A stretch of 26,598 bases of DNA from a virus (IMGVR_UViG_3300009285_008383:1-26598); one strand, 5' to 3'; numbered from the stretch's first letter, positions 7,635-17,311 are shown. Program-made: numbers and translations. The notes: generated by a model from the sequence alone, not told the origin.

Positions 7635-8073
7635 GGACAGCGTATCCGTTTTGGAACTTTATGCACACGTCAGTATTGGGAAGAGAAATATTTTTTACAT
7701 GATCGAGAGGGCTTTTGATCCACGAATCAATAAGTTGTTTTTCATTAAGGAAATCTTTGGCAAGATTTTCTCCGATTGAAGAACACGTCGGACAGTAAAC
7801 GAAAATTTGGTTATCGGAACGGGAATAAAAGTCAGTATGAGAAAAGTCTTTTTGTATTTCAGCAAGTCGTATTTCAGCCAAGGGACAAAGGGCTTCATTC
7901 CAATCCATTGGCGATTGTCCAATCGAAGAACGGAAGTCGTTGATTTGTTTGAGAGCGGCTTGAGGGTTATCTAGTTTGTTAAAAACGAAAGAACTTATCG
8001 GGCTTTGGCGAAGAGCGAAGCCCACAAAAAAGGCAAAGAAAGGAATCAACAAATACAAAAAAAGTTTTCTCAT
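7618..8073 (-). CDS. Secreted CAP/SCP-superfamily domain protein (moron)
   Basis: This 151-residue protein has an N-terminal hydrophobic segment (residues 3-24, LFLYLLIPFFAFFVGFAL), either a signal or an anchor. A CAP fold follows: ALKQINDFRSSIGQSPMDWN, LCPLAEIRLAEIQKDFSH, IGENLAKD and LIDSWIKSPLDHVKNI, ending in an aromatic tip. The two His residues and the Glu of GEN match the typical CAP cavity. Four Cys could form disulfides outside the cell. It is the only leftward gene in the late block, with its own promoter, so it behaves like a moron: an accessory gene that may alter the lysogen or host surface. The start ATG at 8073 lies nine bases after the -10 box; an upstream in-frame ATG would fall within the promoter. 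The biochemical role of bacterial CAP proteins is largely unclear. Confidence 0.8.
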   Translation of the reverse strand: MRKLFLYLLIPFFAFFVGFALRQSPISSFVFNKLDNPQAALKQINDFRSSIGQSPMDWNEALCPLAEIRLAEIQKDFSHTDFYSRSDNQIFVYCPTCSSIGENLAKDFLNEKQLIDSWIKSPLDHVKNISLPNTDVCIKFQNGYAVLISSY

Positions 8074-8082
8074 GGTTTTAAT

Positions 8083-8111
8083 ACCATAGCACACTATATC
8101 ACAATTGTCAA
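8083..8111 (-). promoter_or_regulatory. Sigma70-type promoter for the CAP gene, giving a leaderless mRNA
   Basis: On the minus strand, TTGACA (8111-8106) is followed by a 17-base spacer and TATGGT (8088-8083), with TGTGC directly before the -10. The CAP start codon comes nine bases after the -10 box. Transcription would thus begin about two or three bases before the ATG, with no room for a Shine-Dalgarno. Box sequence, spacer length, TGTGC and nine-base gap are matched by the promoter at 23025-23053. Confidence 0.75.
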
Positions 8112-8162
8112 TGTCAAATCGATATGATTATTAAAAATTTTGTTGAAGGGAGGTGAAAATCT

Positions 8163-9425
8163 ATGGCAGTACAAGGAACATGGAATGTTTTAGGATACAA
8201 TATTCCTGATCTCGGTTTTACCGAAGGATTGGGGATTGGTTCTGGAACAAATTGGCAGAATCCGCAGATTCCTTTTTCAAGCACAGCACAAGACATAAAT
8301 CAAGCCAAGTACGCACAACAGCAATACTATCAGCAAGGAGGTCCGACGCTTCAGGCAAGTAGAATTCCTACATATTCTACACCTGCACCTTCTGGTGGGG
8401 GTGGTGGACAAGTTTTAGGTGGTCAAGCGCCTCAGCAAAGTGCAGATTCTCCCATTCGAGAACTTGAAAAGATTGGTTGGGAGAATATGAACCCAGATCA
8501 GAGAAGCCGATATCTTGCAATGATCGGACAGCAACAGCAGCAATCTGAGGCAGAGCGAAGACAAGCTGAAGAGGCACAACTCAACGAAATTTACTCACCG
8601 CTATTTGGTACTCTTGAGAGTCAAAAACAACAATATGAATCTCAACTTCCCGGCTATCAACAGCAAGTGACGGGCGAATTTGAGCGGGGATTAGAAGACG
8701 TTACTGGTCAAGAAGCAGAATCACAACGACAACTGGCAAAACAGGGAACAAGCGTACAAGAATCAGAGGCCAATGCGTTGCAAAAAGCACGACAAGTGTA
8801 TAACGAATTGTCTCAGCGGTACGGGGCATTGTTCGGATCACGAACATCAGCCGGACCATTTGCAATGGAGATACTGGGTCGTGAGACACAAAAACAGTTC
8901 GGTGATGTCGGTAAACTAGCAACACAGGGAATGCAGGCAGTTTCCGATGAAAAGAACCGTCTTACAACATGGGTCAATACGCAAAAGAATGAGTGGGGAA
9001 GAAAGAAAAACGAAGCGATGAATAATTTGACGATTTCGTTTAATAACGCAATTCAACAAATTAACGCGCAACGTGGTCAACTGGAGTCTGACAAGGCATC
9101 TCGCCGCTATGATATTCTGGCACAGGCTCGTGAACGCGCATCACAGATTGAAGCAGCAGATGTTGCATTTAATCGACAGCTTCAGCTATTCCAAGCTGAA
9201 CGAGGCAGCCAGATGCAGAGCGCTACACAAAACTTGGGAGTAGGTAACGTAGCAGGTGCTTATACAGAACAACTTGGTCAGGCATACAATCCGTCTGTTG
9301 CAAACGCGGCAACGCCTATTACTCAAACGCCCTACAACTATTTGGGCAACTATACAGAGGAGTATGACCCGATAACTGGTCAGCGTAGGCGGGTTCCTCA
9401 ATATTCTCTTGGGCAGGCACGATAA
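8163..9425 (+). CDS. Gln-rich coiled-coil protein, probable internal/ejection protein
   Basis: This 420-residue protein is rich in Gln, Ala and Glu. Residues about 1-100 are low-complexity (Gln, Gly, Pro, Ser). Residues about 115-365 are strongly helical, with long coiled-coil stretches such as QQQQQSEAERRQAEEAQ, RRYDILAQARERASQIEAA and FNRQLQLFQAERG. The tail is Pro/Tyr-rich. There is no signal peptide and no membrane segment. Position before the giant virion-type protein, together with composition, fits the DNA-ejection or internal core proteins of short-tailed phages. That role is inferred; no enzyme motif is visible. Start ATG 8163 follows GGGAGGTG. Confidence 0.6.
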   Translation: MAVQGTWNVLGYNIPDLGFTEGLGIGSGTNWQNPQIPFSSTAQDINQAKYAQQQYYQQGGPTLQASRIPTYSTPAPSGGGGGQVLGGQAPQQSADSPIRELEKIGWENMNPDQRSRYLAMIGQQQQQSEAERRQAEEAQLNEIYSPLFGTLESQKQQYESQLPGYQQQVTGEFERGLEDVTGQEAESQRQLAKQGTSVQESEANALQKARQVYNELSQRYGALFGSRTSAGPFAMEILGRETQKQFGDVGKLATQGMQAVSDEKNRLTTWVNTQKNEWGRKKNEAMNNLTISFNNAIQQINAQRGQLESDKASRRYDILAQARERASQIEAADVAFNRQLQLFQAERGSQMQSATQNLGVGNVAGAYTEQLGQAYNPSVANAATPITQTPYNYLGNYTEEYDPITGQRRRVPQYSLGQAR

Positions 9426-9469
9426 GCGCCAAGGGATGTAGGGAACACGAGTAAGCCGTAGAGATTGAT

Positions 9470-12400
9470 ATGGCAAAAAATGCCTTGCAATCGGTACTAG
9501 ACGTTGTAAAACGTGGTGCTACTCGGCTTGCGTCTGTAACTCCTGTTGGTCAGCTCGCGTCACGGGTCGCTCAGGCAACGCAGACGTTACGAGTGCCATC
9601 ATTGGAAGAACTCGAAAACACATATAGACAGAGTGTGGGACGAGTTTCTTCCGCTGTGCAAAAATATCCAACGCCGGTTTCCTATGTCGCTCCCAGAATT
9701 CGTCAGTATATCCCAGAAGTACGGATTCCAACAACGCCATCTCCACAGGAATACGCACGGGTGAGATTTCCACAAACGACATTTTCAAAAAACATGCAAT
9801 TGTTGCCTCGGGCTTTAACAACCGAGACACCAGTTGCGCGTTTTTTGTTTGAAAAGATTGGGGGACCCGGGCTTGAAGACGTAAAAGGGCCTCCGACTAT
9901 CGGAAAATACATAGCAGGAGTCACTGAAGCATCTTTGCCTGGTCTTTTGCCGATAAGTGGTGGACCTCAACTTGCGAGAAATATTTTACGGGAGGGAGTT
10001 AATATTCCCGCCGCATTAAAAAGCGGAGCCGCATTAACCGCATTTAACGTTGCTTTACAGAAACTGAAAGGAGAGAAGGTTTCTGCTCCAGAACTGGCAA
10101 CATCTTTTGGTTTTGGCGCACTATTTGGTATAGCAGCACCAACGCCACTGACAGGCATTTCAACGGCTGAACTTGGGATGGCGCGTAGAACACTTACAAA
10201 ATATGGTTTTGAACTGAAGGACTATGAAACCCCAGCACTGTTGAAAGCGAAGTTCCGACGCGCCGTACTAAATCTTCATCCTGACAAAGGAGGAAATCCA
10301 GAGGAATTCTCGGCATTTATTGACGCCTACAACAAAACGACATCCGCAGGAATTAGCGGAGGATGGGGACTTCCAGACATTCTCACCTGGATTCGCAATA
10401 TCTGGACGAAAAAAGCAGAAGCAAAACCTAAGGGCATTCGCTTGCTTCCTTCTGTTGAACCACCACAGGTTGTACGAGAGCTTCGTTATCCAAAAGAATT
10501 GCCTCCTACAATTGAGACTAGGCTCAGGGCCAGTACGGGTGGCTTCAGACAAGACACATTGAGAAGACTAGAACAGGGAAAAATGACGACTGGCGACTTA
10601 GAGCGTGTAGGAATTAAGCAAAACATAAGGCGTATTGATCTTGTAACGCTTCTTAAAAATTCTCCTGAACTAGCACAAAACCCTGTGCTTACCGTAGGCG
10701 AAGACGGCATGTTGCGGTTCGCTGGACAAAAACAACAGTTTTCTATTGTGCCTGAAGCATTGGGAATTACAACACCTCTTACTCCCGGTGAAGTAATTAG
10801 TTTGAAAAATATTATCGGGGATAAGGGAACATTTCCGGTTCTTGTAAGTAGTGAAACCCAAGTCGGAAGAACTCCCGAACAACAAGCACAAAAAATTGCA
10901 GACATTATTCGTCAGGAGTCCGGCATCGGTTCTCACGTCTTTGAGGGAGAACAAATCCGAACGGTTCTTCAAAAGGCAGGACTTGAAACGATTTCAGAGG
11001 GTATCATTGATACCCCGGGGTTTATTGTTCAATACCTAAAACGGGATCTGGCTACGGGAGAATCAATTACCCCTCGGCTAACAGTTAATGTATTTCCAAC
11101 AGAGGCAGCACAAGCACCCGCAGTTCAACCTCTTGCACCCGTAGTTCCTATAACGCCCAAGGTGCCAACTACTCCTCCTGTGGTTGCAGTTCCTAAACCG
11201 TTAGCAATGGAAGAAACTCCAGCACAAACAACGTCATTTGGTGGAGGAACCGTTGAGGTTGTTCCAACGAAAGTCGTGCAACACAAAGGAGAATATCTTG
11301 CTCAAATAGACAAAGTGCTTGGCATGGGAAAAGTTTCCGATGTGTATTACTGGGACAAAGTAGAAAAAAGATGGGCGTATTTAGAGGCAAATGTTAAACC
11401 GTATAAAAATCAACTGGACAGATTGGTTGAAAGAATTAAACCAGAGAAACCTGCTCCTGTAGAAAAAGTAAAGCAACAGGAAGTTCTTCGGGAAAATCGT
11501 CCTCCAGAGGAAGTCCGAACAGCGGCACTTGAGGTTCCAAAGCAAATGGTTCCAGAGTTGGGGTATGAGGTAGAACTTCCGCATATTGTTGCCGTAAAAG
11601 TGCTGAACTCTTTTGGTGACATAACGGTAAACTCAGGGTTTCAAACAAACTTTAAACCTCCGGTGTGGTCGATTACGATTCAAGGAAAAGCATCTGATGA
11701 TGCAGTTCGGGCAGCACGAAGTCTTGGTCTTCACGTTAGGGAACGGAAAGTCGATGGAACAAAACAATTGTTTACGGATATTTATCTTCCCAAAATTGGT
11801 GCAGACGAGGTAGGTATTCAAAAAGCTACGCAAGTCTTTGACGAATTTGCACTTCGCTACAACACCCTGAAACAAACACCGCAGCCTATTCCAGAAAAAC
11901 CTGCTCCAGTCATTCAGATTCCCAAACCCGGTGAGAAAGAAAAAGGATTTCTAAAAACCGCGCTTGAGTCAGAAACAACTGCACCGGAAGTAAAAAAAGT
12001 AGCCGAAGAATCTATTTACAAATTCTATACACCAAAGAAAAACAAAGCAGTATTTGAAAAGATGAGACCAGAGGTGGAAAAGGATTTCGAGGGGTGGGTA
12101 CAGCGAATTAAAGATCCCAACCAGGCATGGACTGATGAAGTAAATGCAGCAGGTCAGGTTGCCATGCTTAAGCTTCAACAGCAAGGTCGTCATGAGGAAG
12201 CAGCAGAACTTATTGACGCACTTGATGAAAAAGGAAGAATTGCAGGTCGGTCAATTCAGATATTTTCAAACTGGGACTTTTTGACGCCAGAGGGCATGAT
12301 TCGTTATGGCCAACGAATGATTCGAAAGAGTCAAGAAAAAGTGAGTTTCCTAGCTGAAATTGTAGGAAAAGGAAATGCCGTTCGGGAAATTCCCGAGTCA

Positions 12401-15400
12401 TCAAGAAAAACAGCAGACGAGTTAAACAAGGTTAACCAAGAGGTTGCCGAGCAGGTTGCACAGGAAGTTTCAGCACAGTTCGGTAAGACTGCACGACGGC
12501 TTGTTAACAGAGAAGAACTTGAACCCGAAGAGAAGCTTGGAAAACGGGTTATTAATTACGTTAAGTCGCTTGACAAGAAACAAAAAGAAGAAGATCCCGT
12601 GCAAGTTATGGTTAATACGCTCTACGCTGTTGCGCGGGAAGTATTGCCGGAAAAGACGGTTGCCACCCGTGATCCGCTTGAATTCGTTGCCAAGGCCATT
12701 AAAGAACGCAAGACATACCAGTTCGTTTGGGATGAAGCAAAGCGGATTGTTGAAGAGAAATTTGCAAAAGACCCTAAAGCTATTGAAAAGCTCGACGACT
12801 ATTTTGCGTACTATCTCAATCGTCCGTTCACCAAGTCTCAACTGGAGCGAACCGTCGGTGGGCAGATAAAAGTCGAAGAACTTGATTTGGGACAAGTCGT
12901 TCGTGAGTTTTACGTTGATCTTCAACGAAAGGTTGGCCAGAATCTTTCTGCGCATTTGGCAGAACGCGCTGGTTTGGTTGATGAAGACGCACGGATGCTC
13001 GAGACATTTGTGACGAAACGATTTGACGAGCTAACCCGGGCAAAGAAAGAACAGATTCTTACTGCGTTTTCTAAGCAATACCCAAAGACGATAAAGAAAA
13101 CCCTGTGGGAAGAGTTGATTCAACTGAGCAATCTTGGTGCGTTTTCAGATAAGAAGTATTACGACATTATTGCAAAAAGAACGGGTATTCCTAATCTGAA
13201 CGAAAATGTTGCTCAGGCACTCTACAAAAAGACGCAACATCTTCAGTCTCTTCCCGAAGGTAGTAAAGAGCGATTCGAGGCAACGCGAGAGGCGATTCAA
13301 CTTATGGCTGACCAAATTCCATTAGGTCTCTGGGATATATTTGATGCGTATCGATATCAGGGATTGCTTTCAAGTCCCCGTACCCAACAGCGTAACATCA
13401 TTCAAAACCTTTTTGCCGCAACGATGCTTCGTCCGGCAGTGCTTTCGCAGGAAGTGGTAATTGATTGGGTACAATTAATGATTTCCGGTAAGGAGCGGGA
13501 AGTGTACATGAAGCAAGTCCCCGCGTATTACAAGGGGCTTATCAACGCTCTTCCGACAGGCGTAGAGGCGTTAAAAAACGTATTTCGTGGTGTTTCAGAA
13601 ATAGAACAGCCTGATCTTCGAATGCTCAAGTTCCTGAAACTTCGCAAAGAACATCGGAATCTGACGATTGCAACCAACCTCATGGAGGGAATGGACAAGT
13701 TCTTTTCAGCAATCATTTCCAGTGGGGAATATGCGTCGCTTCGTGAACAGGGGGTTCCTGAAGAAGAGGCGCGCGCGCTTGCCCACAAGATAGCAGAGGA
13801 GTATCTGCTTCGTGCACCAACGGATCCTAATAACTTAACGGGTCAGGGGGCGTTGTGGTCAAGGCTTGATAAAGTAACCAATGGTATAGCCAACTTCCGA
13901 CGTGACATTCCCGGCATGACGCTTTTTGTTCCGTTTATTCGAACGGTTGCTAATTACGCAAAGCAAAATCTCCAGTTCGTTCCCGCAATAGGATCACTGG
14001 GAGCACTTTCCGCAACAGGAGAACAACAACGCCAGCAGCAGGCAAAAGCAGCGGTAGGACTGTATGCGGTTCTTTTTGGTTATCTTATGGCAATATCCGG
14101 CAACACGACATGGGATGTTCCGGCAGATAAAGATGAGCGACAAAAGTTTTGGGATTCCGGTAAACGCCCCTACGCTATCCGCATCGGCAACTGGTGGGTC
14201 CCTATGATTTATTTGGGTCCATTGACGTTGGCACTTGCTATTCCCGCTGCATTTAAACACTACGAAGCTGATGCACGAACGGCGTTGACAGACACTTGGG
14301 ATAAGCCGGTTTATCGTTCGATCCTGGGGCTTGCAAAAATGTTTTCTAACCTATCCATGATTTCCAACATCGGCGGATTTTTGCGCATCATTGAAGGAGA
14401 TGATGATTTTCGAATGGATGACCTTGCTGCATCTATTCTTTCCCAAGGGTTTCCCCTCATTGGTCTTTCCCGATATATATCAACCCTTGCCGACCCTGTC
14501 TATAGGAAAAGCGAAGGAGTAAAAGAAGGACTGATGAAGAGTATCCCTTTCTTGTCCAAAGGGCTTGAACCGTACCGGACGCTTACAGGCGAAGAATCAA
14601 AACGAAACCTCTCGTCCTACATTCTTCCCTACGATATCAACAGAGAGGATCCGGCAATGGATTACCTTCTCCGTCAACGACGGCTTCAACTTCAACGCAA
14701 TGCCATTATTAACCAACTCAAGAAAGACGTGGAGGTGCCGGAGAATATTAAAGCAGGATCGGAAGAAGAATATACCTATGCTTCCGAACATCCAGAAGTA
14801 GCGTATGAGTCAATGCTCAATTCACTCCAGCGCAGACTGTCAGAAACATACAAACAAGAGACTGAGATACATCTTGAAAAAGAGATAACAGACGAAGAAC
14901 GGCTGGCGCTTACTGAAGAAATTAACGTTCAAAAAGAAGAACTTTTACAGATGCTGGATCAGTTGTACAAAGAAATAAAGGCAGCCAAGGGAGAACAAGT
15001 AACCAAGAATATTTTCACTGACGAAGTAGAAGCTGCTGATTTTGAACAACAAATGCAACCGGTGTTGCAGGAGATAGGACAACAACAGGACGCATTTATC
15101 AAATCATCACAAACACTCACTCAACAACTGAAAGAACTGCGCAGTCAGTCGGAAAAGTACAAACAAATCCGTGGTTTTTTTGATCTTGCGGCTACCTCCG
15201 GCGGATCATTTGATCGGGCGCGTCAGTTTGCAGAAAAGCAAGGGATTCCCGGCGAACTTGCCGAGTATGATTTTTGGTCGGCTCAAAAGCTTAACGAGAG
15301 AAGTTTTTATATCCACTCGCTTATTGATAGCATGGATGGACAAAGCGTCTTTGATACGCTCGTTTCGCTCCGCCGTATGAGTCCCGGAACGGGTAACATG

Positions 15401-15799
15401 GTCCTATCAGATGAAATTGTTGGTGATCTTGTCGATGAAGGATATATCAGTAAATCGCTCGGCAAACAACTTCGAAAGATAAAAATAAAACTCAATGAGG
15501 CAGGGGAACCTATGGCGAGACTTCAGGCAGTAGGTACGGGTGGAGGTATGACCAAAGCAGATCAGAACAAGCTTTTGTCCATTCTAAAGCAACGGGACAA
15601 CGCATACCTCAGGGCGATGAAAATAAAACCACCAAAGATTACGGTTTCAAAGTTGAAGATGCCCAAATTCCAGGCGCCAAAACCAATCAAGATCCAAAAA
15701 CCGAAGGAGTCGAAATTTTATCTCCGGCTGGCAAAAGCAAAAAAGGTAAAGTTTCCGCAACTTAAAAATGTTGTCTATGCAACCCGAGGATCCTATTAA
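9470..15799 (+). CDS. Giant internal virion / polyvalent-type protein with a J-domain-like segment
   Basis: A single uninterrupted frame encodes 2109 residues. Residues about 236-292 resemble a DnaJ J-domain: LLKAKFRRAVLNLHPDKGG with HPD at 270-272, then EEFSAFIDAYNK. Residues about 545-580 form a Pro/Val linker. Long helical parts follow. The 1300-1700 region (GLLSSPRTQQRNIIQNLFAA, then AYAIRIGNWW-like PYAIRIGNWWVPMIYLGP with two hydrophobic segments near 1527-1545 and 1573-1592) resembles the region shared by large phage internal or polyvalent proteins. The last 60 residues are very basic. Such proteins are packaged in the head and ejected with DNA; the hydrophobic part could help cross the membrane. 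The J-domain could recruit the host DnaK. Function is inferred from size, order and these patterns. Confidence 0.65.
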   Translation: MAKNALQSVLDVVKRGATRLASVTPVGQLASRVAQATQTLRVPSLEELENTYRQSVGRVSSAVQKYPTPVSYVAPRIRQYIPEVRIPTTPSPQEYARVRFPQTTFSKNMQLLPRALTTETPVARFLFEKIGGPGLEDVKGPPTIGKYIAGVTEASLPGLLPISGGPQLARNILREGVNIPAALKSGAALTAFNVALQKLKGEKVSAPELATSFGFGALFGIAAPTPLTGISTAELGMARRTLTKYGFELKDYETPALLKAKFRRAVLNLHPDKGGNPEEFSAFIDAYNKTTSAGISGGWGLPDILTWIRNIWTKKAEAKPKGIRLLPSVEPPQVVRELRYPKELPPTIETRLRASTGGFRQDTLRRLEQGKMTTGDLERVGIKQNIRRIDLVTLLKNSPELAQNPVLTVGEDGMLRFAGQKQQFSIVPEALGITTPLTPGEVISLKNIIGDKGTFPVLVSSETQVGRTPEQQAQKIADIIRQESGIGSHVFEGEQIRTVLQKAGLETISEGIIDTPGFIVQYLKRDLATGESITPRLTVNVFPTEAAQAPAVQPLAPVVPITPKVPTTPPVVAVPKPLAMEETPAQTTSFGGGTVEVVPTKVVQHKGEYLAQIDKVLGMGKVSDVYYWDKVEKRWAYLEANVKPYKNQLDRLVERIKPEKPAPVEKVKQQEVLRENRPPEEVRTAALEVPKQMVPELGYEVELPHIVAVKVLNSFGDITVNSGFQTNFKPPVWSITIQGKASDDAVRAARSLGLHVRERKVDGTKQLFTDIYLPKIGADEVGIQKATQVFDEFALRYNTLKQTPQPIPEKPAPVIQIPKPGEKEKGFLKTALESETTAPEVKKVAEESIYKFYTPKKNKAVFEKMRPEVEKDFEGWVQRIKDPNQAWTDEVNAAGQVAMLKLQQQGRHEEAAELIDALDEKGRIAGRSIQIFSNWDFLTPEGMIRYGQRMIRKSQEKVSFLAEIVGKGNAVREIPESSRKTADELNKVNQEVAEQVAQEVSAQFGKTARRLVNREELEPEEKLGKRVINYVKSLDKKQKEEDPVQVMVNTLYAVAREVLPEKTVATRDPLEFVAKAIKERKTYQFVWDEAKRIVEEKFAKDPKAIEKLDDYFAYYLNRPFTKSQLERTVGGQIKVEELDLGQVVREFYVDLQRKVGQNLSAHLAERAGLVDEDARMLETFVTKRFDELTRAKKEQILTAFSKQYPKTIKKTLWEELIQLSNLGAFSDKKYYDIIAKRTGIPNLNENVAQALYKKTQHLQSLPEGSKERFEATREAIQLMADQIPLGLWDIFDAYRYQGLLSSPRTQQRNIIQNLFAATMLRPAVLSQEVVIDWVQLMISGKEREVYMKQVPAYYKGLINALPTGVEALKNVFRGVSEIEQPDLRMLKFLKLRKEHRNLTIATNLMEGMDKFFSAIISSGEYASLREQGVPEEEARALAHKIAEEYLLRAPTDPNNLTGQGALWSRLDKVTNGIANFRRDIPGMTLFVPFIRTVANYAKQNLQFVPAIGSLGALSATGEQQRQQQAKAAVGLYAVLFGYLMAISGNTTWDVPADKDERQKFWDSGKRPYAIRIGNWWVPMIYLGPLTLALAIPAAFKHYEADARTALTDTWDKPVYRSILGLAKMFSNLSMISNIGGFLRIIEGDDDFRMDDLAASILSQGFPLIGLSRYISTLADPVYRKSEGVKEGLMKSIPFLSKGLEPYRTLTGEESKRNLSSYILPYDINREDPAMDYLLRQRRLQLQRNAIINQLKKDVEVPENIKAGSEEEYTYASEHPEVAYESMLNSLQRRLSETYKQETEIHLEKEITDEERLALTEEINVQKEELLQMLDQLYKEIKAAKGEQVTKNIFTDEVEAADFEQQMQPVLQEIGQQQDAFIKSSQTLTQQLKELRSQSEKYKQIRGFFDLAATSGGSFDRARQFAEKQGIPGELAEYDFWSAQKLNERSFYIHSLIDSMDGQSVFDTLVSLRRMSPGTGNMVLSDEIVGDLVDEGYISKSLGKQLRKIKIKLNEAGEPMARLQAVGTGGGMTKADQNKLLSILKQRDNAYLRAMKIKPPKITVSKLKMPKFQAPKPIKIQKPKESKFYLRLAKAKKVKFPQLKNVVYATRGSY

Positions 15800-16334
15800 G
15801 CCATTGCTGGATATGGTAAACGCTGATTTTGGTCAGCTCTACGATGCTGATTCGTCCCGAGTGGAAAAAAAGTTTCAGCAGAAAAAAGACGGGTGGTGCG
15901 GCCCTGCGGCGCTTTCTTATGCCCTAGCGCAACAGGGATTTACCATTCCACAAACTACACTTGCACGGTTAACAAAGACAACAGTGAAAAACGGCGTTGA
16001 TCCCAAACACCTTCTCAACGAAGCGCGGCGATTCGGGTTTAATGCAGAAGTAATAAGCGGAGAGGATTCTAACGCGACGATTGAAGTTCTTGACCAAAAT
16101 TTACTTGACGGGAAAAGCGCAATAGTGGATTATTTAGAAGGAGATAATATTGATACCGACGGACACTACGTCGTCTATCAGGGCTCGACAGGGGGCAAGA
16201 TTATCGTTTGGGATCCTTCAAAAGGACGAAACATTGTTTTGGACAAAGAAAAGTTTGTTGCTCAGTGGAAAGATAAAACCGTTGGCGGAAGAGTATTTAA
16301 GAATTGGGCAATGATTCTGTCGAGACCCGTATGA
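15768..16334 (+). CDS. C39-like papain-fold peptidase
   Basis: This 188-residue protein has the Cys-His-Asp pattern of C39-type peptidases: Cys44 in DGWCGPAALSYAL, His133 in DGHYVVYQG and Asp149 in VWDPSKGRNIVL. C39-like domains usually cut at double-Gly sites or serve as general cysteine peptidases. Here, with no transporter attached, virion processing or cell-wall-related cleavage are both possible. The start overlaps the giant gene by 32 bases; an in-frame ATG at 15777 is an alternative, and neither has a strong Shine-Dalgarno. The stop overlaps the next start as ATGA, so the peptidase and the HExxH protein are co-translated. Confidence 0.75.
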   Translation: MLSMQPEDPIKPLLDMVNADFGQLYDADSSRVEKKFQQKKDGWCGPAALSYALAQQGFTIPQTTLARLTKTTVKNGVDPKHLLNEARRFGFNAEVISGEDSNATIEVLDQNLLDGKSAIVDYLEGDNIDTDGHYVVYQGSTGGKIIVWDPSKGRNIVLDKEKFVAQWKDKTVGGRVFKNWAMILSRPV

Positions 16335-17311
16335 GATTGAATAATGCGCTTACACAAGCAGGACAGGTAATACGTTCACTTGGGGAAAGATTCGGCAATG
16401 CAGTTATTGATACGGGACAGCAAGCTGTCCTCGGTTTGGCAAACGCACTTCCTGCCTCTATTCCCTATCGATTAGCTAACGCTAATTATGCAATTCGGGA
16501 ACGGCTTCTTCCCCACGTTCCGCAAAGTGCAATTCGTGATTTTGAAAGATACCACGAAGCTCGATCACAAGTTGCTCCCAAACAACGACTTGGATTTGAT
16601 CTTCAATATGGTGATCCCAATGCGTTCTACAATATGACGGAGAAATCTTTTTCTGCGCAACCACAGTCATTTTTTGAACCACCGCCAAGCGATCCATCAC
16701 TTGAACCATTTCGTCAAAGGGTTATTCAGGGGTCTAGTTTTACTCCTGAAGCGCAGAAGTTCTTGCAGCAAATTCCTGTCGTCCAAGCGCCATCAAGAGC
16801 ATCTGATCCCGGAACAGCATATGGACTCCCTCATACGTTTGGTAATCGGGTTCCCTATCCAACCGAATCATGGGAAGCTGCACAAAATCAGCTTGGCACT
16901 CCACACATCAGAATCAACCCCAATGTTCTTCCTCCCAACGCACCCGAAGGCATTGCTGAACAAGTGTTGCTCCATGAGTTTGTTCACGAGTTGCCTCGGC
17001 AAGTCGGAGCGAATGCTCGTGCTACCAGCGTTCTTAACGATCAGGCTGGAGTTGTTGATCCGTTTCTTCTTGATATCGCCAAAACGTACTTTGGTACTGA
17101 TAAAACGCCTTCTCCTGAAGAATTTTATGCAACAATGGCTGAAGTTCTTGGCCCAAGCATTATTTATGATCCTCAAGTTGGTCAGCTCTACCAGCATATT
17201 TTTAACCCGCCATCACGGTTTAACGAGGCAACGGTTGTTAATCCACGAGGAAGTGTAGTTCTTGGAGCAACCAGAAGTAATAGGAAAGGAAAAAAAATAA
17301 AGGCAAAATAA
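16331..17311 (+). CDS. HExxH zincin-like protein
   Basis: This 326-residue protein starts at the ATGA overlap with the C39-like gene. Its key motif is LLHEFVHELP with His215, Glu216 and His219, the zinc-binding HExxH of metallopeptidases. A likely third ligand region follows at PEEFYATMAEVLGP (a Glu in EEFYA). The first 100 residues are helical with hydrophobic patches, and the last residues are basic (RSNRKGKKIKAK). The region before the motif (HIRINPNVLPPNAPEGIAEQVL) also fits a minimal zincin domain. Likely role is a late peptidase, either acting in the virion or at the host surface; the substrate is unknown. Confidence 0.7.
   Translation: MRLNNALTQAGQVIRSLGERFGNAVIDTGQQAVLGLANALPASIPYRLANANYAIRERLLPHVPQSAIRDFERYHEARSQVAPKQRLGFDLQYGDPNAFYNMTEKSFSAQPQSFFEPPPSDPSLEPFRQRVIQGSSFTPEAQKFLQQIPVVQAPSRASDPGTAYGLPHTFGNRVPYPTESWEAAQNQLGTPHIRINPNVLPPNAPEGIAEQVLLHEFVHELPRQVGANARATSVLNDQAGVVDPFLLDIAKTYFGTDKTPSPEEFYATMAEVLGPSIIYDPQVGQLYQHIFNPPSRFNEATVVNPRGSVVLGATRSNRKGKKIKAK

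Noticed and set aside
12470-12955. Leftward 161-residue frame inside the giant gene
   Set aside because: It is antisense to continuous helical coding sequence, has no RBS, and is Leu/Phe-rich as expected of a shadow frame.
16674-17258. Rightward 194-residue frame overlapping the HExxH gene
   Set aside because: The HExxH frame has the motif, coupled start and matching stop. The other frame is Leu/His-rich with no family signature.
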